The translations under genes and the position numbers were made by a program. A stretch of DNA of 64,000 nucleotides from Neorhizobium sp. GTDB taxonomy: Bacteria; Pseudomonadota; Alphaproteobacteria; Rhizobiales; Rhizobiaceae. Below the pieces are notes generated by a model. It ran no database searches. It saw only the letters and a program-made list of their open reading frames with translations, and was not told where the DNA came from. Positions 36,554 to 45,253 of the stretch are shown one piece after another. Numbering within the stretch: position 1 is the first letter of the stretch; every line of letters starts with the position of its first letter. Where the stretch lies: assembly GCA_028283725.1 (NCBI GenBank), contig JAPWKC010000003.1, positions 1-64,000 of the forward strand, given 5' to 3'.

Positions 36554-37312
36554 ATGACCAAGACCGTTCTCGTCACCGGCGCGACCGCCGGCTTCGGCCA
36601 GGCGATCGCCCGCCGCTTTTCATCCGAAGGCTACAAGCTCGTCATCACCGGCCGTCGTCAGGACCGGCTCGATGCACTGGTGGCTGAACTCGGCGGTGCC
36701 GACAAGGCACATGCGCTCTGCTTCGACATTCGCGACGAGGCGGCAACGGACGCGGCGCTGAAATCGTTGCCGGCGGAATTTGCAGGCATCGACGTTCTCG
36801 TCAACAATGCGGGGCTCGCGCTCGGCACCGGCCCGGCGCAGGACTGCGATCTTGCCGAGTGGAAGACGATGATCGATACCAACATTACCGGTCTGGTGAC
36901 GATTACCCGGCTGATGCTGGAAGGCCTGATCGCGCGCCGCGGTCTCGTCGTCAATCTCTCGTCGGTTGCGGCCAACTGGCCCTATCCGGGCGGCAATGTC
37001 TATGGCGCGACAAAGTCTTTCGTGCAGCAGTTTTCGCGCGGGCTTCGCAGCGATCTGTCTTCCAAGGGCGTGCGCGTCACCTCGATCGAGCCGGGCATGG
37101 CGGAAAGCGAATTCACGCTGGTGCGCACCGGCGGCAATCAGGAAGCCTATGACAAGCTCTATGCCGGCGCCAATCCGTTGCAGCCGGAAGATATTGCCGA
37201 GACGATCTTCTGGGTCGCCTCGCTGCCGGCCCATATGAACATCAACACGATGGAAATCATGCCGGTCTATCAGTCCTGGGCACCGTTTCAGGTTTATCGC
37301 GAGACCAAGTAA
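36554..37312 (+). CDS. short-chain dehydrogenase/reductase (YdfG type)
   Basis: 252 residues from ATG 36554 (GAAAGGAC upstream). It has the classical SDR cofactor motif TGATAGFG near residue 8, NNAG near 84, the catalytic Ser in SSVAANWPY and YGATK with the Tyr-Lys pair. It is closest by eye to YdfG-type NADP-dependent 3-hydroxy acid (serine, 3-hydroxypropionate) dehydrogenases, which share the C-terminal NINTMEIMP ending. It is flanked by repeats and a bidirectional terminator, so it appears to be a single-gene unit. Confidence 0.88.
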   Translation: MTKTVLVTGATAGFGQAIARRFSSEGYKLVITGRRQDRLDALVAELGGADKAHALCFDIRDEAATDAALKSLPAEFAGIDVLVNNAGLALGTGPAQDCDLAEWKTMIDTNITGLVTITRLMLEGLIARRGLVVNLSSVAANWPYPGGNVYGATKSFVQQFSRGLRSDLSSKGVRVTSIEPGMAESEFTLVRTGGNQEAYDKLYAGANPLQPEDIAETIFWVASLPAHMNINTMEIMPVYQSWAPFQVYRETK

Positions 37313-37328
37313 GCGTCTCATCCCCTCT

Positions 37329-37417
37329 GTCGTCATGCTCGGGCTTGTCCCGAGCATCTGCAAGCGTCTGATCTTATTGGCGCGGTTAGCTCCTCGCGAC
37401 AGGCGCGAGGATGACGG
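37329..37417. repeat. rhizobial palindromic intergenic repeat, copy 2
   Basis: The best-preserved copy: CGTCATGCTCGGGCTTGTCC and CGAGCATCTG form the left hairpin, then GATCTTATTGGCGCGG, and CTCCTCGCG...CGCGAGGATGACGG the right hairpin. Copies at 4427-4512 and 24031-24118 share the layout. Confidence 0.75.
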
Positions 37418-37442
37418 CCTCAAGGGCAGAGGTTCGTGATAG

Positions 37443-37472
37443 AAAGGGGCCGTCCTTGCAGACGGCCCCTTT
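37443..37472. terminator. bidirectional terminator
   Basis: AAAGGGGCCGTC (37443-37454), loop CTTGCA, GACGGCCCCTTT (37461-37472): a perfect 12-bp stem whose ends provide an A run on one side and a T run on the other. It lies between the converging SDR and aminotransferase genes. Confidence 0.8.
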
Positions 37473-37478
37473 GTTGTT

Positions 37479-38864
37479 TCAGCCGAAAACCTTGGTCAGG
37501 GCCTTGTCGATCGCATCGGTGATGGCGTCGATATCGGCTGCCGTGGCGATCAGGGCCGGCGAGAGGCACAGCGTGTTGTTGAGGCCCGGCAGCGAGCGGT
37601 TGGTGACGCCGATCAAGACGCCGAGCGCGCCGCATTCGGCAACCACGGCCTGACCGAGATGTTCGGCCACCGGTTCCTTGGTCTTGCGATCCGAGACGAG
37701 TTCGGCGCCCCAGAAGAGGCCGAGACCGCGCACGTCGCCGATCACCTGATGCTTTTCCTGAAGCGCCAGCAGATTGCCCTTCAGGCGCTCGCCCATCGCA
37801 GTGGTGTTTTCAAGCAGGTTCTCGTCTTCGATGATCCGCATGTTTTCAATCGCTGCCGCCGGTCCCGCCGTGCAGCCGCCGAAGGTGGAGATGTCGCGGA
37901 AATAGGACATCGGATCGGTCGGATCGTCCTTGAACATGTCGAAGACGCGTTCCGTCGTCACCGTGCAGGAGATCGCCGCGTAACCGGACGCGAGGCCCTT
38001 GGCCATCGTGACAAAATCCGGCTCGATGCCGTAATGCTGGTAGCCGAACCACTTGCCGGTGCGGCCGACGCCGCAGACGACTTCATCGATATGCAGGAGA
38101 ATGTCGTATTTTTTGCAGATTTCCTGCACTTTCTGCCAGTAGCCTTCCGGCGGAACGATGACGCCGCCGCCGGCCGTGACCGGCTCAAGGCACAGGAGGC
38201 CGATCGTTTCGGGGCCTTCGCGCAGGATGACTTCCTCGATGGCTTCGGCGGCGCGGATGCCGTAATTGTCGATATCACCCCACTGGCTGCGGTATTCCAG
38301 GCAATGGGGGACTTCGACAAAACCGTCCGGCATCGGTCCGTACTGGGCGGCGCGCTGCGGCTGGCCGGATGCCGCCAGAACACCGATCGTCGTGCCGTGA
38401 TAATCGCGCTCGCGGTAGAGGATCTTGTACTTGCCGCCGCGGTGTTTGCCGTGCGCGAGCTGGCGCACCATCTTGAACACCTTCTCGTTGGCTTCCGAGC
38501 CGGAGTTCGAATAGTAGACGCGGGTCATGCCCGGCATCTTCTCGATCAGCTTCTGGGCAAATTGCGCAGCAGGGACATTGCCGGCTGCACCGGCGAAATA
38601 GTTGAGCTTGACCAGCTGGTCGCGCACGGCATCGGCAATCGTGGTGCGGCCATAGCCGACATTGACGGTCCAGACCGCGCCGGAAACGGCATCGAGATAT
38701 TCACGGCCATTGGCATCCCACAGCCGCATGCCCTTGCCCTCGACATAGACGCGCGGGTCGTTGGTTTCGAACTGCTTGTGCTGGACCAGATGGTGCCAGA
38801 CATGCGCCTTGTCCGCCTCGATGACGTCGCGAATATCGTTGGGATTGGGGGTTGCCATGTTCAT
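37479..38864 (-). CDS. class III aminotransferase (taurine/omega-amino acid:pyruvate type)
   Basis: 461 residues from ATG 38864; ATG 38858 is equally possible. The PLP lysine is in MAKGLASGY and the Asp that contacts the pyridine nitrogen in HIDEVVCGVGRTG; the GSEANE and ERDYHGTT stretches are typical. It resembles taurine--pyruvate aminotransferase and related omega-transaminases, which move an amino group from taurine, beta-alanine or similar to pyruvate. It lies 62 nt downstream of a MocR regulator on the same strand, as TauR lies near tpa in some alphaproteobacteria. The substrate remains open. Confidence 0.85.
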   Translation of the reverse strand: MNMATPNPNDIRDVIEADKAHVWHHLVQHKQFETNDPRVYVEGKGMRLWDANGREYLDAVSGAVWTVNVGYGRTTIADAVRDQLVKLNYFAGAAGNVPAAQFAQKLIEKMPGMTRVYYSNSGSEANEKVFKMVRQLAHGKHRGGKYKILYRERDYHGTTIGVLAASGQPQRAAQYGPMPDGFVEVPHCLEYRSQWGDIDNYGIRAAEAIEEVILREGPETIGLLCLEPVTAGGGVIVPPEGYWQKVQEICKKYDILLHIDEVVCGVGRTGKWFGYQHYGIEPDFVTMAKGLASGYAAISCTVTTERVFDMFKDDPTDPMSYFRDISTFGGCTAGPAAAIENMRIIEDENLLENTTAMGERLKGNLLALQEKHQVIGDVRGLGLFWGAELVSDRKTKEPVAEHLGQAVVAECGALGVLIGVTNRSLPGLNNTLCLSPALIATAADIDAITDAIDKALTKVFG

Positions 38865-38926
38865 GTGATGAAGTTCCCGGATTGTCGTTGGCACAACCCT
38901 AGCACACGTCATGCGGCAAGATCAGG

Positions 38927-40591
38927 TCAGGACGAACTGGCTCCATCGAAATGGCGAACTGGCTCCCTGTCGCGCCCACCTGAGGGCTCAGCGCGGCCGG
39001 GTGCCACGGCGTTTTCAAGAAGGACGCCCAGTTTTGTCAGGCCTGCCTCGATCCTCTGGGTGGGGATGGCGCCGAAGCCGAGGCGGAAAAACCGGCGGCC
39101 ATCGCGCGCGTCGGCAAAGAAGACATCGCCGGGTTCGATGAGGATGCCCTGTGCCTGTGCGAGAGCGGCGGCGGCCCGGCTGTCGAAACCTTGCGGCCCC
39201 TCGATCCAGAAATTGGCTGCACCTTCGCCACGGGTAAAGGTGAAGGAGGGCATGGCGGCGGGCAGGATGCGGGCGATCAACCGCGCCCTTGCCAGCATTT
39301 CATTGCCGATGCGGTTCAGGTGCTGGCGGTAGTGGCCGAGCGCGATGAAGGTGGCGAGCGTGCGCTGGTTGTTGATCGGCGGATGGCGCATGATGACGCG
39401 GCGCAGCATGCGCAATTCGCGGATGACCGGCCGTGGCGCGACGACATAGCCGACGCGCAGGCCGGGTGCGAGAACCTTGGAAAAGCTGCCCACATAGATG
39501 ACGCGGCCACCGCTATCGAGGCTCTTCAACGGCGGGATCGCCGCATCGCCTTCGACGGAGAGGTCGGCGTCGTAATCATCCTCGACCAGGACCAAGTCAT
39601 GTCTTGCTGCTGCCTCGATCAGGGCGCGGCGGCGCTCGAGCGGCATGACCACCGTCGTCGGACACTGGTGGCTGACGGTGATGAAGGCAACCCGGTTCCT
39701 GGCGAAGGTCTCGTCGGGGATGACGCCGTGGGCGTCGCTGTTCAGAAGAACCGGGTGGCCGGTGGCAAGCTCGATCATGTTGCGCACATCGGGGTAGCCG
39801 GGATTTTCCACTGCGGCCGGCGTGTCGCGGTCGACCAGAAGCTGGACGATGAGCGACAGCGCATGCTGCGAGCCGATGGTGACGATGATCTCGCCTTCGG
39901 CGGCGCGGATGCCGCGACGGGGGAGAACCTGAAGGCGCAGCTGTTCGAGCAGGTCCGGATCGTCGTCGTCGATCATGTCGGCGGCCCAGCCCTGGATTTC
40001 CTGCACGCTGGATGTGGCACGCACGGCCTCGCGCCAGTTGTTGATCGGGAAGAGACCGCGATCATACTGGCCGAAGAGGAAGGGGTAGGGATAGGCCTGC
40101 CAGTCGCGCGGCTTATAGAACATCGCCAGTTTCGACGGGTGAACCGCAAAGCGCGACGACCAGTCGGCCTCTGCCTCAGGCCCGTCATGGCCCTCCGGCT
40201 GGGCAATATCGACGGCTGCGACGAAAATGCCGCTGCGTTCGCGGGCAAGAAGCAGGCCCTCGTCGATCAGCCGCTGGTAGGCCGCCGTCACGGTGTTGCG
40301 GCCGATGCCGAGATGGGTTGCCAGAATGCGCGAGGAGGGAAGGCGGGTGTTGGCGCGCAGCATGCCCGTCTCGATCGCATGGACAATCAGCCGACGGATC
40401 TGCCGATTGAGGCCGGGCGCCTTGCGATCGAGGCCGGAAAAGACCTGGCGCCAGATGGGTTCGAGCGACGGGCGCGGGGGTTTGGTCGCGGTCGGCCCGG
40501 TCGGCCCGGTCGGGTCGTCGTCGTGCTCCCCGTTGTCAGTGGGCCGCGGGACAGGGTTTTCGATGGGGGCGGTTGCCCGGTGATGCTGCAT
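38927..40591 (-). CDS. MocR/PdxR-type regulator (GntR plus aminotransferase domain)
   Basis: 554 residues: a proline- and threonine-rich N-terminal tail, a GntR winged helix (about 50-120, THLGIGRNTVTAAYQRL), and a fold type I aminotransferase-like domain that binds PLP (Lys in GSFSKVLAPGLRVGYVV). MocR proteins sense PLP or PLP-amino acid adducts. The tail contains a GPTGPT repeat encoded by 9-bp units (GTCGGCCCG) at 40491-40514. It is immediately upstream of, and probably regulates, the aminotransferase gene; TauR- or EnuR-like roles are possible. Confidence 0.9.
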   Translation of the reverse strand: MQHHRATAPIENPVPRPTDNGEHDDDPTGPTGPTATKPPRPSLEPIWRQVFSGLDRKAPGLNRQIRRLIVHAIETGMLRANTRLPSSRILATHLGIGRNTVTAAYQRLIDEGLLLARERSGIFVAAVDIAQPEGHDGPEAEADWSSRFAVHPSKLAMFYKPRDWQAYPYPFLFGQYDRGLFPINNWREAVRATSSVQEIQGWAADMIDDDDPDLLEQLRLQVLPRRGIRAAEGEIIVTIGSQHALSLIVQLLVDRDTPAAVENPGYPDVRNMIELATGHPVLLNSDAHGVIPDETFARNRVAFITVSHQCPTTVVMPLERRRALIEAAARHDLVLVEDDYDADLSVEGDAAIPPLKSLDSGGRVIYVGSFSKVLAPGLRVGYVVAPRPVIRELRMLRRVIMRHPPINNQRTLATFIALGHYRQHLNRIGNEMLARARLIARILPAAMPSFTFTRGEGAANFWIEGPQGFDSRAAAALAQAQGILIEPGDVFFADARDGRRFFRLGFGAIPTQRIEAGLTKLGVLLENAVAPGRAEPSGGRDREPVRHFDGASSS

Positions 40592-40999
40592 GCCTTGCCT
40601 GTCGTGCCGCGCTTGTTTTGCCTTGACGGTCTCGTCCTGAGCGTGCGGGCGGCCATGATGCGCGAGAGACGGGCTTGGGGCAAGGTGGGGAACGTTCGGG
40701 ATGAAGGCGCCCCCGATACTCTCCCCACAGCCCCTCCTTACGGGGGCTCCCGAAACGCCCTTCCTACAAGCCGTCCCTACAAGCCGTCCCTACAAGCCCT
40801 CCCGACAAGGGGGAGGGTTAACGCGGTGCCATCCTCCTGAGCCTTGCGGAGGGACACGCCCTCCCGACAACGGGGAGGAGGGGGTTAAGCCAGCCTCGCA
40901 GTCCTGCCTTTTTTAAGGGGCGGGTGCGGCGGTTTTCTTCCCCCTCGCGGGGGAAGATGGCCGGCAGATCCGAGGGGCCCTGTTGGTGGCCGTCCGCGC
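40592..40999. repeat. GC-rich intergenic block with palindromes and a 13-bp tandem repeat
   Basis: 408 nt without a gene. A 13-bp unit (ACAAGCCGTCCCT) is repeated three times at 40766-40804. Inverted repeats are CCCTCCC/GGGAGGG at 40797-40817, CCCTCCC/GGGAGG at 40861-40880, and CTTCCCCC/GGGGGAAG at 40937-40956. They look like related REP-type elements that have accumulated in one place. None is followed by a clear T run on the minus strand, so termination of the M24 operon here is only possible. Confidence 0.6.
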
Positions 41000-42130
41000 T
41001 TACTTGACGAAAAGCTGGCGGGGGAAGTTGGTGAGCTTTTCGTAGCCGGTCTCGGTGATGGTGATCGTCTCCGACATGCCGAAACCCTGTGCCAGAACGT
41101 AAGTGTGGAAGGTCTGGCCCGGCTCGAAAACCCAAGTGCTGTTTTCCGCCGCTTCCAGCGGCTCGCCACCGTTCGGCTGGAGCATCAGGCCGACGGAGTA
41201 GAAGGTCTTGTTCGTATAGGTCTCGCGCAGGCCGGCAGAGAGCACGCCGTCGCGGTAGATCGCGTCGGGGATGCGAACCGAAACGCCCGGCTTCACTTCG
41301 CGGATGGCTGCGTCCTGAATGGCGATCAGCTGCTCGACGATCTTGTGGTCGTCATCCTTCACCGGTCCGACGCGGATCGGGCGCATGAAGCGGGCGTGGT
41401 AATGCTTCACATTCGGCGTCGTCTCGATCTGGACGATGTCGCCCGCTTCGAGAATACGGTCGGAATAGCCGCCATGCAGGTGGAAGGCGCGCTCGCCCGA
41501 GGACATGACGCCGGGGCCCGGCAGGTCGGAGCCGGCGCGGATCATCGCGGCACAGACTTCGGCTGCCATTTCGCGCTCGGTGACGCCGACGGCGGCGCTA
41601 TCGATCGCGGCCTGCATGCCTGCCTCGGCGGCCCTTGCGGCGCGGCGCTGATAGGCGATTTCGGCCGGCGACTTGATGAGGCGCATGACCGGAGCGAGAT
41701 TGCTCTCGTCCTGCCAGACGATGCCCGGCAGCGACGACTTCAGGTATTCGTAGCGGCCGGCCGACAGCGGCCAGGCGGAAAGCTCGATGCCGAGCTTGGC
41801 CGTCTTGCCCATGCGGCTTTCGATGGCGGAGGCGGCAACGGCCATGCGGTCGTCGCTATCGGTCCACATGACACGGTCTTTGAAGACGCAGGTCGTGTCG
41901 AGGTAATATTCCTCGACGTCGCGGCAGAACAGGGTCGGCTCGCCTTCCGCCGGGATGATGGCGAATTGCAGCGTGCCATAGGCGCGGGTGAAATAGCCGG
42001 TGAGCCAGGTGACGGTTTCCGGCAGGAAGGCGACCATGCCGTCGAGGCCCTTGGCCTTCAGCGCGGTCTGGACGCGGGCGAGGCGGGCGAGAAACTCTTC
42101 TTTCTCGAACCAGTAGGCGGGAGTGTACAT
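41000..42130 (-). CDS. M24/creatinase-fold hydrolase (ectoine hydrolase-like), copy A
   Basis: 376 residues from ATG 42130. It has the creatinase N-terminal domain (about 10-150) and the pita-bread C-terminal domain (about 160-375). Aminopeptidase members bind two metals through DxxxxxxxxxxD, H, E and E; here the first positions read GDIVQIETTPNVKHYHARF, without the two Asp. It keeps a histidine in AFHLHGG and GQTFHTYV. This matches creatinase- and DoeA-like hydrolases, which split amides or guanidino groups without metal. Last gene of the GntR-M20-GATase-M24 operon, 20 nt after the amidotransferase. Confidence 0.82.
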   Translation of the reverse strand: MYTPAYWFEKEEFLARLARVQTALKAKGLDGMVAFLPETVTWLTGYFTRAYGTLQFAIIPAEGEPTLFCRDVEEYYLDTTCVFKDRVMWTDSDDRMAVAASAIESRMGKTAKLGIELSAWPLSAGRYEYLKSSLPGIVWQDESNLAPVMRLIKSPAEIAYQRRAARAAEAGMQAAIDSAAVGVTEREMAAEVCAAMIRAGSDLPGPGVMSSGERAFHLHGGYSDRILEAGDIVQIETTPNVKHYHARFMRPIRVGPVKDDDHKIVEQLIAIQDAAIREVKPGVSVRIPDAIYRDGVLSAGLRETYTNKTFYSVGLMLQPNGGEPLEAAENSTWVFEPGQTFHTYVLAQGFGMSETITITETGYEKLTNFPRQLFVK

Positions 42131-42150
42131 CGGGATCAATCCTCGGGAAA

Positions 42151-42852
42151 TCAGGCGTTCAGAACCAGATCGGCAAAGCGGGTGAGCATGGTCTTGGATT
42201 CGGCAGCCTCATGGGCCTGCGCCTTCAGGTCGTCGATGTCGGCGCCGTCCTTTTCCATCCGCTCGCGGTTTTCCTCGAACCAGATGACGGCCTGATCCTT
42301 GGTCACTTCCGGGTGGCCCTGAATGCCCCAGATATCCTTGTCCTTGTAGCGCCAGATCTGGTTGGGGCAGAGATCGGAGGAGGCAAGGATCGTCATGTCG
42401 GGATGCTCGGCCTTCACCTCGTCATTGTGCCAGACGAACATGTGGACGTGATCGACCAGATCGCGGGCGATCTTGTCTGTTTTCGTCGCCTCGGTGAGCG
42501 GCAGGTCCTTGTAGCCGATCTCGCAGAAGGAACGGCGGAAAACCTGATCGCGGCCGCAGAGCGCCGAGCCGAGGATCTGGCTGCCGAAGCAGATGCCGAG
42601 CATCGGTATCTCTTTTTCGGCGGCCTTCTGGATCAGCTCGTGCTCGCGCAGGATGAAGGGCACATCCTCATAGGCGCCATGCGGGCTGCCGGAGAGGAAA
42701 ATGCCGTCATAGCCGTCGAGCGTTTCGGGAAACTCGTTATTGTAGGCCCAGTAACGGTCGACCTTGAGGCCCCAGCTTTCGAACCGGTCGTCGAGTTTTG
42801 CGATGGATTGGAATTTCCGGCCGTTGCCGAGATAGAGCAGGCGTCCCGCCAT
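42151..42852 (-). CDS. class I glutamine amidotransferase-like protein
   Basis: 233 residues from ATG 42852. The nucleophile elbow is LGICFGSQIL (Cys near 94) and the His-Glu pair is in GIQGHPEVTKDQ, so the catalytic triad is complete. Stand-alone proteins of this type include gamma-glutamyl-polyamine hydrolases (PuuD-like) and amidotransferases that pass ammonia to a partner. Here the likely role is hydrolysis of a gamma-glutamyl or similar amide, given the peptidase-fold neighbours, but a synthetase partner was not found. 128 nt separate it from the preceding M20 gene. Confidence 0.85.
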   Translation of the reverse strand: MAGRLLYLGNGRKFQSIAKLDDRFESWGLKVDRYWAYNNEFPETLDGYDGIFLSGSPHGAYEDVPFILREHELIQKAAEKEIPMLGICFGSQILGSALCGRDQVFRRSFCEIGYKDLPLTEATKTDKIARDLVDHVHMFVWHNDEVKAEHPDMTILASSDLCPNQIWRYKDKDIWGIQGHPEVTKDQAVIWFEENRERMEKDGADIDDLKAQAHEAAESKTMLTRFADLVLNA

Positions 42853-42980
42853 GTCGTTTTCCACTTTCGATGTTCTGGATTTGCTGTCGAGGCCGCTGGG
42901 AGGTCCAAGTTCGTGGGGCAGCCGTGCCAGCGGCATCGGTTCACGGCCTGCCCTTGAAGGCGAAATGTCAGCGCATCCGC

Positions 42981-44306
42981 TCAGCCGGCCCCGGCTCCGG
43001 CGAGCGGCGGATCGAGGCAGAGGGCCGAGACGATGCGGGCAGCTTCGGCGAAATCGTCGATTTCCATCGCCTCGTCGGGATTGTGGCTGCCGTGTTCGTT
43101 GCGGATGAAGACCATGCCGGTCGCTACGCCCTGTGCGGCAAAGACCGCGGCGTCATGGCCGGCGCCACAGGCCATGGCGATCGCTTCGATATTCTGCTCA
43201 GCCGCCGCGCTCGTGAGGGCCGCGACGATCGCTTCGTCCATCTTGGCCGGCGTGCTGTCGGTGAGGCGGCCGAGTTCGAAGCGGATATTGTAGCGGGCCT
43301 CGACGCGGGCAACGGCGTCTGCGGTGATCGCCTGCATGCGCTTAAGCGTTTCCGGCTCCTGGCTGCGCACGTCGAGCGAAAAATTCAGGCGGCCGGCGAT
43401 CTTGCTGAAGGCTGCTTCCGTCGGATCGGTGGAAAACTGGCCGAAGGTGACGACCAGATCGGCGCCTTCTTGCTGAAGCGTGGTCCAGGCGTCTTCCAGG
43501 TCCATGACGAGGGCCGATGCGGCGCGCACGGCATCCTGTCTGAATTCGCGCGGCGTGGCGCCGGAATGGGCGTAAGCGCCGATGCAGCGCGCCTCGCGAA
43601 AGCGGAACGAGCCGCGAATGCCGGTGACGATGCCGACCGGAATGCCGCGTTCGACCAGAAGAGGTCCCTGCTCGATATGCGGCTCGATGAACATGGCGAT
43701 GTTTTCAGGGTTCAGATGCGGCGTGCCGGCGCGCAGCATTTCGCTGTTGCCACCGGCCGCATCGATCGCCCGGCCGAGCGGCACCTGATCGGAGGAGCGC
43801 TTGACGTGATCCAGTTCCTTTTCCGTCAACAGGCCGAAGGCGGCGCGGCTGCCGACATAGGAGGCGCCGAACCAGGTGCTCTCTTCGGCGCGCACGGCCA
43901 TCACGGTGATGTCGCGCGGCGGGCGGATGCCGGCCCGCACATAGCCCGAAATGACCGACAGGCCGAGAAGCACACCGGCGGCGCCATCGAAATTGCCGCC
44001 CATCGGCACGGAATCGAGATGCGAGCCGATGAAGATCGCCGGGCCTTCGTCGCGGCCCTTCATCGTGAGGTAGAGGTTGCAGCCGGCATCGGTGGAAATG
44101 TCCAGGCCGAGCTTGCGGGCCTCACGCGTCACGATATCATGGGCTATCTGCTCGCCGAGACCGTAGGACGTGCGGGTGATGCCGCGATTGGTGCCGGTGC
44201 GGCGGCGCAGTTCGTCGAAGAGGCGTTCCGCAAGCCCGATATCGACCGGTGCCTGATTGCTGCCTTCGACTGCGACTGCGGTCGCGCCCTCACGAGTGCT
44301 GGTCAT
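42981..44306 (-). CDS. M20-family amidase (N-carbamoyl-L-amino acid hydrolase/allantoate amidohydrolase type)
   Basis: 441 residues from ATG 44306, which overlaps the GntR stop as ATGA; the frame upstream lies in the regulator. Metal ligands fit the family: GSHLDSVPMGGNFDG (His, Asp), AEESTWFG (Glu), HIEQGPLL and HNPDEAME (His). It hydrolyses an N-carbamoyl, ureido or N-formyl group from an amino acid. It is cotranscribed with its regulator and with a glutamine amidotransferase and an M24 hydrolase, so several C-N bonds of one compound may be cut by this operon. Confidence 0.88.
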   Translation of the reverse strand: MTSTREGATAVAVEGSNQAPVDIGLAERLFDELRRRTGTNRGITRTSYGLGEQIAHDIVTREARKLGLDISTDAGCNLYLTMKGRDEGPAIFIGSHLDSVPMGGNFDGAAGVLLGLSVISGYVRAGIRPPRDITVMAVRAEESTWFGASYVGSRAAFGLLTEKELDHVKRSSDQVPLGRAIDAAGGNSEMLRAGTPHLNPENIAMFIEPHIEQGPLLVERGIPVGIVTGIRGSFRFREARCIGAYAHSGATPREFRQDAVRAASALVMDLEDAWTTLQQEGADLVVTFGQFSTDPTEAAFSKIAGRLNFSLDVRSQEPETLKRMQAITADAVARVEARYNIRFELGRLTDSTPAKMDEAIVAALTSAAAEQNIEAIAMACGAGHDAAVFAAQGVATGMVFIRNEHGSHNPDEAMEIDDFAEAARIVSALCLDPPLAGAGAG

Positions 44307-44962
44307 ACGCGGGCCAATCTCCTGATAATACTGTCTCTGACCCCATCGAGATGCTGGCGCATGGCCTTCGACGCGTCCTCGGGACGGTTGTCGAGAAGCG
44401 CCTGGAGGATGTCGATATGCTCCTGGCACGTCGATTCCAGCCGCTCGGGCACGCTGCGGAGGTCGAAAATCTGGGTTTGCAGGCGCAAGGTGCGAATGAT
44501 CTGCGCCAGTTGCGGATTGCCGGCCGCTTCCGCGATACCGCTATGGATGCGGTCGTCGACGCCGCGCACGACGCTGCGGTCCGGCTTGGGGGCGCCGTCT
44601 TTGGCGCCGTGAAGTATATCGGTCAGGGTGGCGATGAGATCGTCGAGCTCGGCAACCGGCATGCGGCCGGCGGCAAGCCTTGCCGCTTCCGGCTCGATCA
44701 GCTGGCGGATCTGCAGCGCATCCATATAGTCGTCGATGCGCATCTGCTTGACCTGCAGGCCGCGTGTGCCCTGGCGGATCAGAAGACCTTCGCCTTCAAG
44801 CATGAGAAGCGCATCGCGGATCGGCGTGCGGGACATGCTGAGCACTTCGGCAAGCCGGCGCTCGGTCACGGTTCCGCCCGGCTCGACACTGCCGGAGAGG
44901 ATCAGGTTCAGGATCTGTTCGTAGGCCTGCAGTGCAAGTCGCTTGTCGGTTTCGATCAGCAT
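44303..44962 (-). CDS. GntR family regulator (FCD type)
   Basis: 219 residues from ATG 44962. A winged helix (about 10-75, LAEVLSMSRTPIRDALLML) is joined to an FCD domain whose Asp/His metal or ligand residues are in VDDRIHSGIA and CQEHIDIL. The reading frame is open about 490 codons upstream but only as a shadow of the divergent M24 gene. It is the first gene of the minus-strand operon and faces the importer operon; the GGTATACC palindrome at 45177-45184 is its likely operator. Confidence 0.92.
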   Translation of the reverse strand: MLIETDKRLALQAYEQILNLILSGSVEPGGTVTERRLAEVLSMSRTPIRDALLMLEGEGLLIRQGTRGLQVKQMRIDDYMDALQIRQLIEPEAARLAAGRMPVAELDDLIATLTDILHGAKDGAPKPDRSVVRGVDDRIHSGIAEAAGNPQLAQIIRTLRLQTQIFDLRSVPERLESTCQEHIDILQALLDNRPEDASKAMRQHLDGVRDSIIRRLARV

Positions 44963-45253
44963 GATCCTAGTCTTTCTTCGGCTGGAGATCCCCCGGATGC
45001 CCCTGTTCGGGGTCGCGGCGGAGTTGGTGTCGTGTTGCGGGCGCTGATGCCACGCGAACCACGGGTTGTCACCAGAGTGTCTTGCTCTTTCGCTCGCTCG
45101 TCCACTGCCTCCCGGCCTTGTTCCCCATGCCTTTCGCACAGGATGCAAAATTTTAGTATTCCTTATGTTGACGTTCGGTATACCAAACTTTAGGGTGATT
45201 GCAACAGCCAGCATGCGGCGCTCCCCCAAAAGAGCGCGAAAAGGGAACCAGAC
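44963..45253. promoter_or_regulatory. divergent control region with GGTATACC operator
   Basis: TTGACG (45168-45173) and TAGGGT (45191-45196), 17 nt apart, form a possible promoter for the importer operon, and the palindrome GGTATACC (45177-45184) lies in the spacer, an ideal repressor position. A related half AGTATTCC occurs at 45156-45163. FCD-type GntR proteins commonly bind sites of the form TGGTATACCA. Confidence 0.6.

Noticed and set aside
40937..40956. Terminator of the M24 operon
   Set aside because: The 8-bp hairpin is strong but is followed on the minus strand by AAAACC, not a T run, so it is kept as a repeat element only.
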